Assembly: GCA_002421985.1 (NCBI GenBank)
Contig: DISF01000081.1
Coordinates: 1-10,691 of the forward strand
Direction of reading: 5' to 3'
Origin: Roseovarius sp. UBA6217
Lineage (GTDB): Bacteria; Pseudomonadota; Alphaproteobacteria; Rhodobacterales; Rhodobacteraceae
Length of the DNA stretch: 10,691 bases
Part shown: piece by piece, positions 1 to 6,531 of the stretch
How the letters are laid out: every line of letters starts with the position of its first letter
How positions within the stretch are numbered: position 1 is the stretch's first letter
Made by a program: the position numbers and the translations under genes
Notes under the pieces: generated by a model
Database searches by the model: none
What the model was told of the DNA's origin: nothing
Seen by the model: the letters and a program-made list of their open reading frames with translations, nothing else

Positions 1-158
1 ATAAAGTGCTGCCAAACTGACGTTGGATCGCCGCACCGCGGCCCGGCGATGCGCGGCTCTCGAAACGTCCTCTTCAGGCCAGTCACGACCCAGTCACCAC
101 GCTTGCCGCACCGCACCGCACGGCGGGCCGGATCATCATTGGCCAACATCTGTCAGAT
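1..158. repeat. Diverged ~160-bp direct repeat, copy A
   Basis: This stretch shares its layout with 7083-7243. Both begin with ATAAAGTG. 21-60 matches 7102-7141 at 29 of 40 positions without gaps, including a shared GCGCGGCTC. 122-158 matches 7207-7243 at 32 of 37, ending in the exact 15-mer CAACATCTGTCAGAT. The middle (about 61-121) aligns poorly and differs by a few bases in length. Both copies have the same orientation and end in the dyad ATCTG-T-CAGAT. In the best block the mismatches fall at all codon positions, so there is no sign of a protein being conserved. The copy may continue left of the window. I do not recognise the family; a dispersed noncoding repeat or a decayed mobile fragment is an inference. 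Confidence 0.6.
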
Positions 159-502
159 ACCGGACACTGGCGGGGCGGCGTTCCGCCCCCCTCGCTCTCA
201 AGGCAGGCCGCGAGGGCGAGGGTGCCGTGATCGTCAAGGATGAGGGCCGCATGACCCCCTCCCTGAAGGGGACGGAACAGCCTTTTAAGGCATAATAACA
301 AAATCATGATGCGATCATCAGTCGGCGCGCTGCCCCGGTCTGATCTCACAATCTGCAAACGTGTGTTTGCACAACCTTATACAACCCTGCCCCATTCTAG
401 ACAAATTTGCGAGAAAGAGTGGTCAGCGTTGAAATGGTGGGCGCAATACAACCCCAGCAAGAAGTTATCGGTGCACAGAACAGACAGAAAGGGGGTAAGA
501 AA
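159..502. other. Intergenic stretch before the peroxiredoxin gene
   Basis: No gene is supported here. A GC-rich inverted repeat lies at 172-189 (GGGGCGG, 4-base loop CGTT, CCGCCCC), but it has no T-run after it on either strand, so I do not call it a terminator. The stretch also holds a short dyad GCCTT-TT-AAGGC near 281-292, the 18-bp dyad listed separately at 354-371, and a direct repeat ACAACC-TTAT-ACAACC at 371-386. Small open frames on both strands lack ribosome-binding sites and recognisable protein sequence. The promoter of the downstream gene is presumably between about 370 and 490, but I cannot place its -35 and -10 boxes with confidence. Confidence 0.5.
354..371. promoter_or_regulatory. 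Candidate operator: 18-bp dyad upstream of the peroxiredoxin gene
   Basis: TGCAAAC-GTGT-GTTTGCA is a perfect 7-bp inverted repeat with a 4-base spacer, lying about 130 bp before the peroxiredoxin start. The size and spacing suit a dimeric helix-turn-helix regulator. It does not fit the Fnr box (TTGAT-N4-ATCAA), nor an OxyR or Irr site as I know them. It may be a chance palindrome. Confidence 0.3.
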
Positions 503-1213
503 ATGAGTATCCAGTTCTTCACTCCACGCGGGCCGAAGAACGAGCTGATAAAGCTGCCCTCCGCGCTTCGCAAGACGGTGCGCTGGCTGCCGCAGATCGG
601 CGATGCAGTTCCCGATTTCAGTATCGAGACCACGCAAGGCGATCTGAATTTCTGGGACTGGGCAGAGGGATCATGGGTCCACTTGTTCAGTCATCCGGCG
701 GCCAATACGCCGGTCTGCACCACGGAAATCGCTGCCATCGCAAGCCTTGAGGACGAGTGGCGCGAGGCGAATGTCAAGAATCTCGCGCTCAGCGGTTCCT
801 CGCTGGACGAGCAGCGATCCTGGCATGACGATATCTCGCGGCTGTTCGGGCTGAAGATCGGGTTTCCCTGTGCCCATGATCCGGGGTTGCAAATGTCGCG
901 GCTGTTCGGAATGCTCCACGAAAAGGCCGATGCCGACCGCCCCATCCGCAAGAGTTTTATCATCAATCCGGCCATGCGCGTGGCGATGCTGTTTGAATAC
1001 CCCACCTTTATCGGGCGCAACATCGAGGAGGTGCTGCGCGTCATCAAGGCGCTGCAATTGCAGTCGGCGACCGGGGCAGCGACGCCTGCGGACTGGCAGA
1101 GCGGAGATATGGTCATCATCCCCGATAGCCGCCCCGAATCCGAGGTTCTGCGCCAGTTCGGCACCGGATCGGACCGGATTTTGCCCTATCTGCGGGTGGT
1201 GTCCAGGGGATGA
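503..1213 (+). CDS. 1-Cys peroxiredoxin, Prx6 subfamily (AhpC/TSA fold)
   Basis: A 236-residue thiol peroxidase, expected to reduce hydrogen peroxide and organic hydroperoxides in the cytoplasm. The peroxidatic cysteine is Cys72 in the signature PxxxTxxC (Pro65, Thr69, Cys72, followed by TTE). The conserved active-site arginine is most likely Arg149 (RKSFIIN). The Prx6 hallmarks YPTFIGRN (166-173), an LRVIKALQ helix and the TPADWQSGD block near the C-terminus are all present. A second cysteine, Cys123, is not at a usual resolving position, which fits the 1-Cys mechanism. Length matches Prx6 proteins (about 220 residues). I chose the ATG at 503 because AAAGGGGGT lies 8-15 bases upstream and the fold begins soon after; an in-frame ATG at 407 would add 32 residues with no family likeness. 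The 3' end overlaps the convergent thioesterase gene by 28 bp. Confidence 0.93.
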   Translation: MSIQFFTPRGPKNELIKLPSALRKTVRWLPQIGDAVPDFSIETTQGDLNFWDWAEGSWVHLFSHPAANTPVCTTEIAAIASLEDEWREANVKNLALSGSSLDEQRSWHDDISRLFGLKIGFPCAHDPGLQMSRLFGMLHEKADADRPIRKSFIINPAMRVAMLFEYPTFIGRNIEEVLRVIKALQLQSATGAATPADWQSGDMVIIPDSRPESEVLRQFGTGSDRILPYLRVVSRG

Positions 1214-1587
1214 GCGGCAAGGATGGCGGGCAGGCGGGCAGGGCGGCCCCCGGTCCCGAGGCAGGCAAGTGTCGCCACTGCGCGGAACAGAACCTCGCCG
1301 TCGCGGGTCACGGATTGATCCATGACCAGCCGCGCGCCTGTGGCCGATAGGGTGCGCGTCTCGACCTCCAGCACATCGTCGAGCCGTGCGGGCGCGAGGA
1401 AATCCGCCTCGACGCGGCGCACCACGAAAACGGTGCCAGCCGCGCGCATGGCGTTCTGATCCACCCCCAGATCACGCACCCAGGCGCTGCGCGCGCGTTC
1501 GATGAATTTCAGGAAATTGGCGTGATAGACGATGCCGCCCATATCGGTATCCTCGTAATGGACGTGAACGCGGTAGCGATGGGTCAT
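1186..1587 (-). CDS. ybgC: YbgC-type acyl-CoA thioesterase (4HBT hotdog fold)
   Basis: A 133-residue hotdog-fold thioesterase of the YbgC/4-hydroxybenzoyl-CoA thioesterase family, which hydrolyses acyl-CoA and in E. coli is encoded with the tol-pal genes. The N-terminal signature HYEDTDMGG (10-18) contains the catalytic aspartate (Asp15). It is followed by YHANFLKFIERAR (21-33) and the FVVRRVEADFLAPARLDD strand pair (54-71). Length is normal. The start is set by GAGGAGG about 7 bases upstream; an upstream in-frame ATG would add 59 unconserved residues. Unlike the usual ybgC-tolQRAB arrangement, no tol gene lies downstream: the next gene converges from the other side and overlaps it by 28 bp. 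Family assignment is firm; a Tol-linked role is uncertain given the context. Confidence 0.9.
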   Translation of the reverse strand: MTHRYRVHVHYEDTDMGGIVYHANFLKFIERARSAWVRDLGVDQNAMRAAGTVFVVRRVEADFLAPARLDDVLEVETRTLSATGARLVMDQSVTRDGEVLFRAVATLACLGTGGRPARLPAILAAHPLDTTRR

Positions 1588-1705
1588 GGCGCGCCTCCTC
1601 GATGCTCCGGGCGCAAGCCTACAGCGCTTTGGCCGGTCATTGAAGCGGGCGGCGCGCGGGGGTGGAAATGCCGCGGCGTGCCGTGGCTGATGCTGTCGGA
1701 TTTTG

Positions 1706-1908
1706 CTAGAGCATGTTGCGCAAAAGTGGGAACCGGTTTTGCGCAGAAAAACATGCGACCACAAAAGGTTAGAGTGGGTCGCGTGAATGCAAATGAACGC
1801 GACACGCTCTAGAGCAATTTCAGAAAAAGTTGATAGACTTTTTCGGTTCGAAATTGCGACAACTCAATCATTTAGAGTGTTTTGGTGTTTCAACGAAAAA
1901 CTCTAACG
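1706..1908. repeat. Array of four tandem imperfect hairpins (palindromic repeat cluster)
   Basis: Four dyads follow each other within about 200 bp. (1) 1711-1756: outer arms GCATGTT/AACATGC, inner arms GCGCAAAA/TTTTGCGC, loop 1726-1736. (2) 1769-1812: TTAGAGTGGGTCGCGT pairs with the right arm at 13 of 16 positions. (3) 1814-1857: GCAATTT/AAATTGC and GAAAAAGT/ACTTTTTC around loop TGATAG. (4) 1872-1906: TTAGAGT/ACTCTAA. CTAGAG- or TTAGAG-like words mark the unit boundaries. The stretch is more AT-rich than the genes around it. Unit 1 resembles, from memory, the interspersed 'GCAAAAGTGGGAACCGGTTTTGCGC' type palindromes common between genes in rhizobia and relatives. Possible roles are transcript ends of the flanking minus-strand genes, or simply selfish repeats. 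Confidence 0.75.
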
Positions 1909-1975
1909 TATTGATTATATGCATATTTCATCAGAACACCAGCCATTTCCCATGATTTGGGTGAATAAGGCGGGC

Positions 1976-2344
1976 TCAGGAGTCCGAAAAAGCCGGTTCG
2001 CCCTTTCTGCCGTCACGCCCTCTGAATTTCCGGAATCCGAAACGTGATGCAACGAAGGCCCCGGCGAAGGCCCCCGCGCCGTCGGCGACAAGATCACCCC
2101 ATTGCGCCGTGCGACCGGTCAGCGGCTGTATGATCTCGATCACCCCACCATAGACAAGCGTGGCGAGCGCCACAGCGCGCCACAGATGCGGGTAACGCCA
2201 CGCCAGCGGCACGCAAAGCGCCGCGAAGGCGATGAAATGCGCCAGCTTGTCGAAACCGGGAATGCCCGTCGGCCCCGGCACCTGCGGCATGAGTGTCAGC
2301 AGCGCGATCACGACGGTGAGCAGGGCGGTAAGGATGAAAGCCAT
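1976..2344 (-). CDS. VanZ-like small integral membrane protein
   Basis: A 122-residue protein with about four hydrophobic segments (roughly 3-19, 33-49, 54-71 and 83-101) and a basic, polar tail. The VanZ-family signature is visible as DKLAHF (32-37) followed by a glutamate-bearing helix (YGGVIEIIQ, Glu70) and QWGDLVADGAGAF (81-93). VanZ itself gives low-level teicoplanin resistance, but short VanZ-like proteins in proteobacteria have no settled function. The first ATG of the frame is used; only a weak GGGCGG ribosome-binding site precedes it. It lies 43 bp downstream of the universal stress gene on the same strand and may be co-transcribed with it. The hairpin array follows its 3' end. Confidence 0.82.
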   Translation of the reverse strand: MAFILTALLTVVIALLTLMPQVPGPTGIPGFDKLAHFIAFAALCVPLAWRYPHLWRAVALATLVYGGVIEIIQPLTGRTAQWGDLVADGAGAFAGAFVASRFGFRKFRGRDGRKGEPAFSDS

Positions 2345-2387
2345 GACCGCCCATACCCGTCCGCACGGCGGCGGGCAACCCCTTGCC

Positions 2388-2795
2388 TCAACGGATCACA
2401 TGCACCGCGCAGTCCGCATGACGCACCACCTTGGCCGCGGTGGAGCCGAGCAGAAGATCCTGCATTCCGGGGCGGTGGCTTGCGATCACGATGCAATCGG
2501 GCTTGTGGCTTTCGGCCCAGTCGAGGATGGCGCGCCCCGAATGCCCCGTGACGACATGGGCGCTGGCATCGGGCAGGGTCTTGACCATCTCCGACAGGCT
2601 CGTCTCGATGGCCTTGCGCGCCTCGCTCTGATAGCCTGCGGGCAGGTGGGCCACGGCATAGGCGGGCACCTGCTCGATCACGTGCAGCAGGCTGATATGC
2701 CCGTCATCGCCCGCCAGAAGGCGCGCGACGGCAAGCGCACCGGCGCTGTCGCGCTCGGCATCGAAGGAAACGGGAACCAGAACATGGGAATACAT
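2388..2795 (-). CDS. Universal stress protein, UspF/UspG-like
   Basis: A 135-residue cytoplasmic Usp-domain protein. Strand 1 is YSHVLVPVSFD (2-12). The nucleotide-binding end reads ASHRPGMQDLLLGSTAAKVVRHADCAVHVIR (105-135 in total), close in pattern to the E. coli UspF C-terminus (SHRP, LLGS, AAxVVRHAxCxVxVxR), a group that binds ATP. I set the start at 2795 because AAAGGA lies 6-7 bases upstream; the ATG six codons earlier would bury that site inside the gene. An Fnr-like box at 2853-2866 suggests oxygen control, as is common for usp genes in Rhodobacterales. The VanZ-like gene follows 43 bp downstream. Function inferred: survival under stress or low oxygen. Confidence 0.9.
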   Translation of the reverse strand: MYSHVLVPVSFDAERDSAGALAVARLLAGDDGHISLLHVIEQVPAYAVAHLPAGYQSEARKAIETSLSEMVKTLPDASAHVVTGHSGRAILDWAESHKPDCIVIASHRPGMQDLLLGSTAAKVVRHADCAVHVIR

Positions 2796-2852
2796 CGGAT
2801 TGTCCTTTCGCATTGATTTGCTACAGTCTGGCGCGAACGGGGCCGCGCCGCC

Positions 2853-2866
2853 TTGATCCAGATCAC
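2853..2866 (-). promoter_or_regulatory. Candidate Fnr/FnrL box upstream of the usp gene
   Basis: The + strand reads TTGATCCAGATCAC, matching the Fnr consensus TTGAT-N4-ATCAA with one mismatch in the last base. It overlaps the stop codon of the DUF5665-type gene (2863-2865). The centre is about 64 bp before the usp start codon. If the weak -10-like GACTGT/TGTAGC near 2820-2828 is real, the box would centre roughly 43-46 bp before the transcription start, close to a class II activator position. Direct binding is an inference. Confidence 0.6.
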
Positions 2867-3150
2867 TCTTGAACCTCGCGCATCTGCGCGGCGATCTGCG
2901 CCGCCCAGTCGCCGATGATGGGCAGGAACTCGATCTGGCTCAGCGACCAGACCAGCACCGACAAGAGCACCGTTGCCCCCAGCACCGTGCCCAGCCCCAC
3001 CGCCAGCCCGCGCGCGAAATTGAACGCCAGAAGGCGCGGCAGGTGGTTGTGGATACGCACGAACCGGTGGCTGTTGAGCCGCGCCACCTCGGCGCGCAGG
3101 GCGCGGATTTCCTCGGCGAGCGCGTCGGTCGGCGGGGTCTGATCCGCCAT
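2863..3150 (-). CDS. DUF5665-type small one-TM protein
   Basis: A 95-residue protein with an acidic N-terminal helix likely to form a short coiled coil (LAEEIRALRAEVARLN, 11-26). A conserved-looking FNFARGLAVGLGTVLG stretch (43-58) leads into one transmembrane segment (about 47-70), followed by a short amphipathic tail (LPIIGDWAAQIAAQM, 76-90). This layout matches the DUF5665 family as I remember it; function unknown. Its ATG overlaps the upstream stop codon in the sequence TGATG, so its translation is probably coupled to the ABM-domain gene. No separate ribosome-binding site is evident. Confidence 0.75.
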   Translation of the reverse strand: MADQTPPTDALAEEIRALRAEVARLNSHRFVRIHNHLPRLLAFNFARGLAVGLGTVLGATVLLSVLVWSLSQIEFLPIIGDWAAQIAAQMREVQE

Positions 3151-3467
3151 CAGAACACGGCCACCGCGTCATACATCACCGGCTCGAACCCCTTGCAAAG
3201 CTCATTGATCTGCCGGTTGCGCGCGCGCATCTCGCCGGTGCGCAGCATCGCCTGAAAATCTTCGCGCGCGTGCCATTGGGAATAGTTGGCGATGCGGGTC
3301 TGTGCGTCGTTGACGTGCAGCGCGGCGGCGATGAAACCGGGCTGTTTCGAGATCACCTCGCGATAGGCCACGCTCAGCAGATCGAGCACATCGGCGCAGG
3401 TGCCGGGGGTGACCTCGAATGTGGTGAGCACGGTCTGATGAGAGCGGTCGGGGCTGATGGTAAGCAT
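3150..3467 (-). CDS. ABM-domain protein (antibiotic biosynthesis monooxygenase fold)
   Basis: A 105-residue ferredoxin-like ABM-domain protein. The core runs from TTFEVTPG (15-22) through a long helix (ADVLDLLSVAYREVISKQP) to PGFIAAALHVN (43-53) and NYSQWHAREDFQAML (61-75), the pattern of small dimeric monooxygenases and heme-degrading or quinol-oxidising relatives. The substrate cannot be told from sequence. I chose the ATG at 3467 because GGAGGA lies about 8 bases upstream; an earlier in-frame ATG adds 19 residues without family likeness. It is the first gene of a two-gene unit with the DUF5665-type gene and is divergent from the outer-membrane protein gene across a 111-bp region holding CtrA-like boxes. 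Confidence 0.85.
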   Translation of the reverse strand: MLTISPDRSHQTVLTTFEVTPGTCADVLDLLSVAYREVISKQPGFIAAALHVNDAQTRIANYSQWHAREDFQAMLRTGEMRARNRQINELCKGFEPVMYDAVAVF

Positions 3468-3529
3468 GGCGCAGTCCTCCTGACCCAGAGATAGCACGCC
3501 GCGCCGTGCTGGTAAATTCCGCACCGTTC

Positions 3530-3565
3530 TTAACCCTCGGTTTACCCTTCTTAAACCACAGTTAA
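3530..3565 (+). promoter_or_regulatory. Two candidate CtrA boxes in a divergent promoter region
   Basis: TTAA-N7-TTAA occurs exactly at 3551-3565 (TTAAACCACAGTTAA). A near match, TTAA-N7-TTTA, lies at 3530-3544, 21 bp away, which is two helical turns. The first is the classic full CtrA consensus of alphaproteobacteria. They lie between the divergent ABM and outer-membrane genes, and the perfect site ends 13 bases before the start codon of the latter. That near position could mean repression by blocking the promoter, or a very short leader. Assignment is by consensus only. Confidence 0.55.
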
Positions 3566-3578
3566 GGCGGAGGTAACC

Positions 3579-4235
3579 ATGTCCTCACGCCTGATCTTGC
3601 TGCTCGTCATGCTACCGTGGCTGGCCTCGGCAGCGATGGGCGGCGCGTGGCCACGGGCCAAGGGCGAGGGGTTTCTCGCCGCCTCGGGGACGGTCGAGGA
3701 AAGGGACGAATTCGGCCTCTACCGCCAAAGCTTCAGCCTCTACGCCGAATACGGGGCCACCGGGCGGCTGACCTTCGGGGTCGATCTTGGCGGCGATGCG
3801 CTGCGCATGACCAAGGCCATCGCCTTTGTGCGCTGGCCGCTGCGCGATCTCGCGCGCAAGACGAAACTCGCGCTCGAGGTCGGGCTGGGCCAGGTCGAGC
3901 ACGAAAACGCCCTGCGCCCCGGCCTCTCCATCGGACGCGGCATCGCCATCGGCAAGCATCATGGCTGGCTCAACGCCGATACCCGTGCGATCCTTTGGGA
4001 GAGTGGCACCGCTTTCGAGGTCGATCTTACCGCCGGTCTCTCGCTTGGCGCGCGCGTCAAGGCGATGATGCAGCTTCAGGCCGGGGTGCCGGATCAGGGG
4101 CAAGACTACCTGCGCCTTGCCCCCTCGATCACCTACGAGATGCGCCCCGGCGCGCATCTCGAACTTGGCCTGACAGAGCCGCTTTGGGGTGGTGGCGCGC
4201 GTGGCGTCAAGCTTGGCCTCTGGCGGAGCTTCTGA
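3579..4235 (+). CDS. Probable outer-membrane beta-barrel protein, conserved hypothetical
   Basis: A 218-residue exported protein. A signal peptide is evident: Arg4, hydrophobic core 5-15, likely cleavage after ASA at 18 or 19. The mature part (~200 residues) is rich in alternating strands (for example QSFSLYAEYGA, RLTFGVDLGGD, HLELGLTEPLW), with short glycine-containing turns and no long hydrophobic helix. It ends in a strand with terminal phenylalanine (GVKLGLWRSF), as expected for a BAM-assembled outer-membrane protein. I cannot name the family. The start has GGAGG 6-10 bases upstream. The stop lies 4 bp from the stop of the convergent beta-helix gene, with no terminator between. Possible CtrA control is suggested by the upstream boxes. 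Confidence 0.75.
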   Translation: MSSRLILLLVMLPWLASAAMGGAWPRAKGEGFLAASGTVEERDEFGLYRQSFSLYAEYGATGRLTFGVDLGGDALRMTKAIAFVRWPLRDLARKTKLALEVGLGQVEHENALRPGLSIGRGIAIGKHHGWLNADTRAILWESGTAFEVDLTAGLSLGARVKAMMQLQAGVPDQGQDYLRLAPSITYEMRPGAHLELGLTEPLWGGGARGVKLGLWRSF

Positions 4236-4239
4236 CGGG

Positions 4240-6531
4240 TTAGCGCGCTTCGTCGATGCGCACCCGCAAGATCACCTTGCCCGAGACAGCCGAGGGCCAG
4301 ATCACATGGACCTGATCCTTGTTCGCCCCCCGATTGGCCTCGAAATAGGGGCTGACATGCATCACCGTGCCGCTCGCATTGCGCAACGGCCCTTCCCGCA
4401 CCAGCGATTCCACCGTTTGCGCCCATGCCTTGAAAGGCAGGCGCGGGGCCGGGGAGATCACCCATGTCGTGGCGGCCGTCACCTGCTCATGCCCCATGAC
4501 AAGCGGGCTTTCGGATTGCACGGTGACATTGTGAAAGCTGTTTTCGGCAAAGGTGATGTTGCGCACCCGGTCATAATCGAGATCGGCAAAGCTCGTGTCC
4601 ACCGCCTCCACCCGCTCGATCGTGCCGATGGCGCGGAAGGTGTTGCCGGTGACGATCAAACCATCAAGGAAATGCCCCGGACCGTGCGGTTTGACCGACA
4701 GGAAGGTGAACCATGGTGCCATGTCGCTGGCGAGAAACACGTTGCCCGTGACGCTCAGCGCGCTGAACGAGAACTCGCTTGCGAAATCGGGGGCGGCGTC
4801 ATGCTCGTTGCCCCATTCGATGAAACAGTTGTCGATATAATTGCCGGTGATCGTGCCGCGATTGTTGGTCCGCGTCATGACGAATCCCGCACTGCGCAAC
4901 CCGTTCGTTGCCGAATCGCCCTGAAAGACGTGGTTGCCGGTGATGAGCGAGCTTGATCCGGCCATGACGGCAAAATGCCGGAAGAACGTCACCCGGTTGT
5001 CGCGGATCTTGAGATCGTTGGCATTGGCATTGAAGCCGATCGTGCTGCGCTGGCTTACCAGCAGCGGGCTTTCGTTCGAGATGAACTGGCAGCGGTCGAT
5101 CATCATGCCCTGATCGCCTTCGCCATGGCTGGTGATGCCACGATCCCTGGGCCGGGTAATGAAACAGTCGCGGAAATGGTTGGCCGAGCCGTGCGGCGGC
5201 AAAAGCACGGCGCTGCAATTGCCGCCGCACTGGAAATCCACCTCCGAGACCACCATGCGCGAGACATCGGAAAACCCGCTGAAATCCAGCATGTATTTGA
5301 ACCGCCGGAAGGTAAAGACCTGCGTGCCGGCGGCATCGAACAGCGGTTGGCTGAGAGTGATCCGCCCCGCCGCAATGTCGCGGTCGGTGACAAAGACCTC
5401 GCGGCCCACGCCATTGCCCTCGACCAGCGACCCGACGGGGATATTGGCCACATCCACCACGTTGACAAGGCGGCGCGTGTTGCTCTCGGGCGCATAGGTG
5501 GCCTGCGAGGTGACCACCTCGGTCTCCCAGGCGGGCGTCGGAAAGACCGAGAATTGCCCGTTCTGGATCACATGGCGCTGGTTATAGGTGGTGCGGTTGC
5601 CGACGGCGGCCTGCATGTCGATGGGTTCGCGCAGCGCGATCTTGCGCCCCGCCAGATCAAGCGTGACGTGGCCCGCGTTGTTCAAAAGCGCCTGATAGGC
5701 CTTCTTGAAGGCCAGTTCGCTGTCGCCGAACGCGTCGATATAGGCGGGCAGGTCGAAATTCTTGGTGAGCGACAGGATCGCCGCATCGGGCATGACCACC
5801 GTGCCCTCGAAGCGGATACGCGCCTGAATGGTCGTGCTTTGCCCGAGGAAATAGGTGCCCGCGGGCACGATGATCTCGCGCCCGCCCGCGGCCGTGTCGG
5901 CGGCCTCGAACGCGGCGTGATCATCCGTCACCCCGTCGCCGATGGCCCCGAAATCGCGCACATCCACCGTGGCAATCACGTCGCGCAGGAAAAACCGGCT
6001 GACATCCTCGATCTCGATATCGTCGATCCGCACCACGCCGCCCGATGGCCCGGTGAGATCCAGCCCGAAATGCCCGAACACCGCCTGCGGCCCCCAGACC
6101 ATGTCGACGCCCATGCGCTGCCCGGTGCCGACGATGGCCGCGACCTCGACCACCTCGCCATAGGTCGTCAGCGTCACCTGCGGTCCCGTCACCGTCACCC
6201 CCGAGAGCGCCGCGCCCCCCGCGCCCCCGGCAAAGGCGGCGATGCGCACATTGGGCAGGTTGCCCGCCACCGCCTTGATCCGCGCGCGGATACGCAGGTA
6301 ACAGCCGGGCAGGATCGGCGTCTCGCCCATGTAGCGCAGGCGCTGCACCGCCTCGATCTTCTGCACTTCGAGCGCGCCGCCGAAATCCTGATCTGCGGGG
6401 ACAAAAGCCGCGTTTGCGGCCCCGTCATAGGTGGCCGATCCGGGCCGCCCGTCGCCGCTCGACCATTGGTCAAGCCCCGCCGCAAAGGGCTGGGGCATGA
6501 AGATGATGCCTTGGGTGATTGCCTTGTTCAT
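4240..6531 (-). CDS. Right-handed beta-helix protein, pectate-lyase superfamily (GH28-related)
   Basis: A 763-residue protein. Residues 1-185 look like a beta-sandwich, possibly carbohydrate-binding (CYLRIRARIKAV at 77-88, VRIDDIEIEDVSRFF at 167-181). Residues 189-211 carry the Pectate_lyase_3 opening (VDVRDFGAIGDGVTDD). Beta-helix coils follow, with a regular TGN ladder at 531-533, 562-564, 595-597 and 628-630 and an EN at 663-664, spaced 31-34 residues, and a beta-rich C-terminal domain (~690-763). No signal peptide or membrane segment is seen, so the route of export, if any, is unknown. The start is at 6531 because AAAGGGA lies just upstream; an in-frame ATG at 6564 gives an extra 11 charged residues. 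Family members degrade or bind acidic polysaccharides, but no catalytic residues can be assigned. It appears monocistronic and convergent to the outer-membrane gene. Confidence 0.85.
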   Translation of the reverse strand: MNKAITQGIIFMPQPFAAGLDQWSSGDGRPGSATYDGAANAAFVPADQDFGGALEVQKIEAVQRLRYMGETPILPGCYLRIRARIKAVAGNLPNVRIAAFAGGAGGAALSGVTVTGPQVTLTTYGEVVEVAAIVGTGQRMGVDMVWGPQAVFGHFGLDLTGPSGGVVRIDDIEIEDVSRFFLRDVIATVDVRDFGAIGDGVTDDHAAFEAADTAAGGREIIVPAGTYFLGQSTTIQARIRFEGTVVMPDAAILSLTKNFDLPAYIDAFGDSELAFKKAYQALLNNAGHVTLDLAGRKIALREPIDMQAAVGNRTTYNQRHVIQNGQFSVFPTPAWETEVVTSQATYAPESNTRRLVNVVDVANIPVGSLVEGNGVGREVFVTDRDIAAGRITLSQPLFDAAGTQVFTFRRFKYMLDFSGFSDVSRMVVSEVDFQCGGNCSAVLLPPHGSANHFRDCFITRPRDRGITSHGEGDQGMMIDRCQFISNESPLLVSQRSTIGFNANANDLKIRDNRVTFFRHFAVMAGSSSLITGNHVFQGDSATNGLRSAGFVMTRTNNRGTITGNYIDNCFIEWGNEHDAAPDFASEFSFSALSVTGNVFLASDMAPWFTFLSVKPHGPGHFLDGLIVTGNTFRAIGTIERVEAVDTSFADLDYDRVRNITFAENSFHNVTVQSESPLVMGHEQVTAATTWVISPAPRLPFKAWAQTVESLVREGPLRNASGTVMHVSPYFEANRGANKDQVHVIWPSAVSGKVILRVRIDEAR

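Noticed and set aside
172..189. GC-rich hairpin as a terminator
   Set aside because: A perfect 7-bp stem but no T-run on either side, and no gene within the window reading into it.
83..358. Minus-strand 91-codon frame in the leftmost region
   Set aside because: No ribosome-binding site, no family likeness, and it overlaps repeat copy A without sharing protein-like conservation with copy B.
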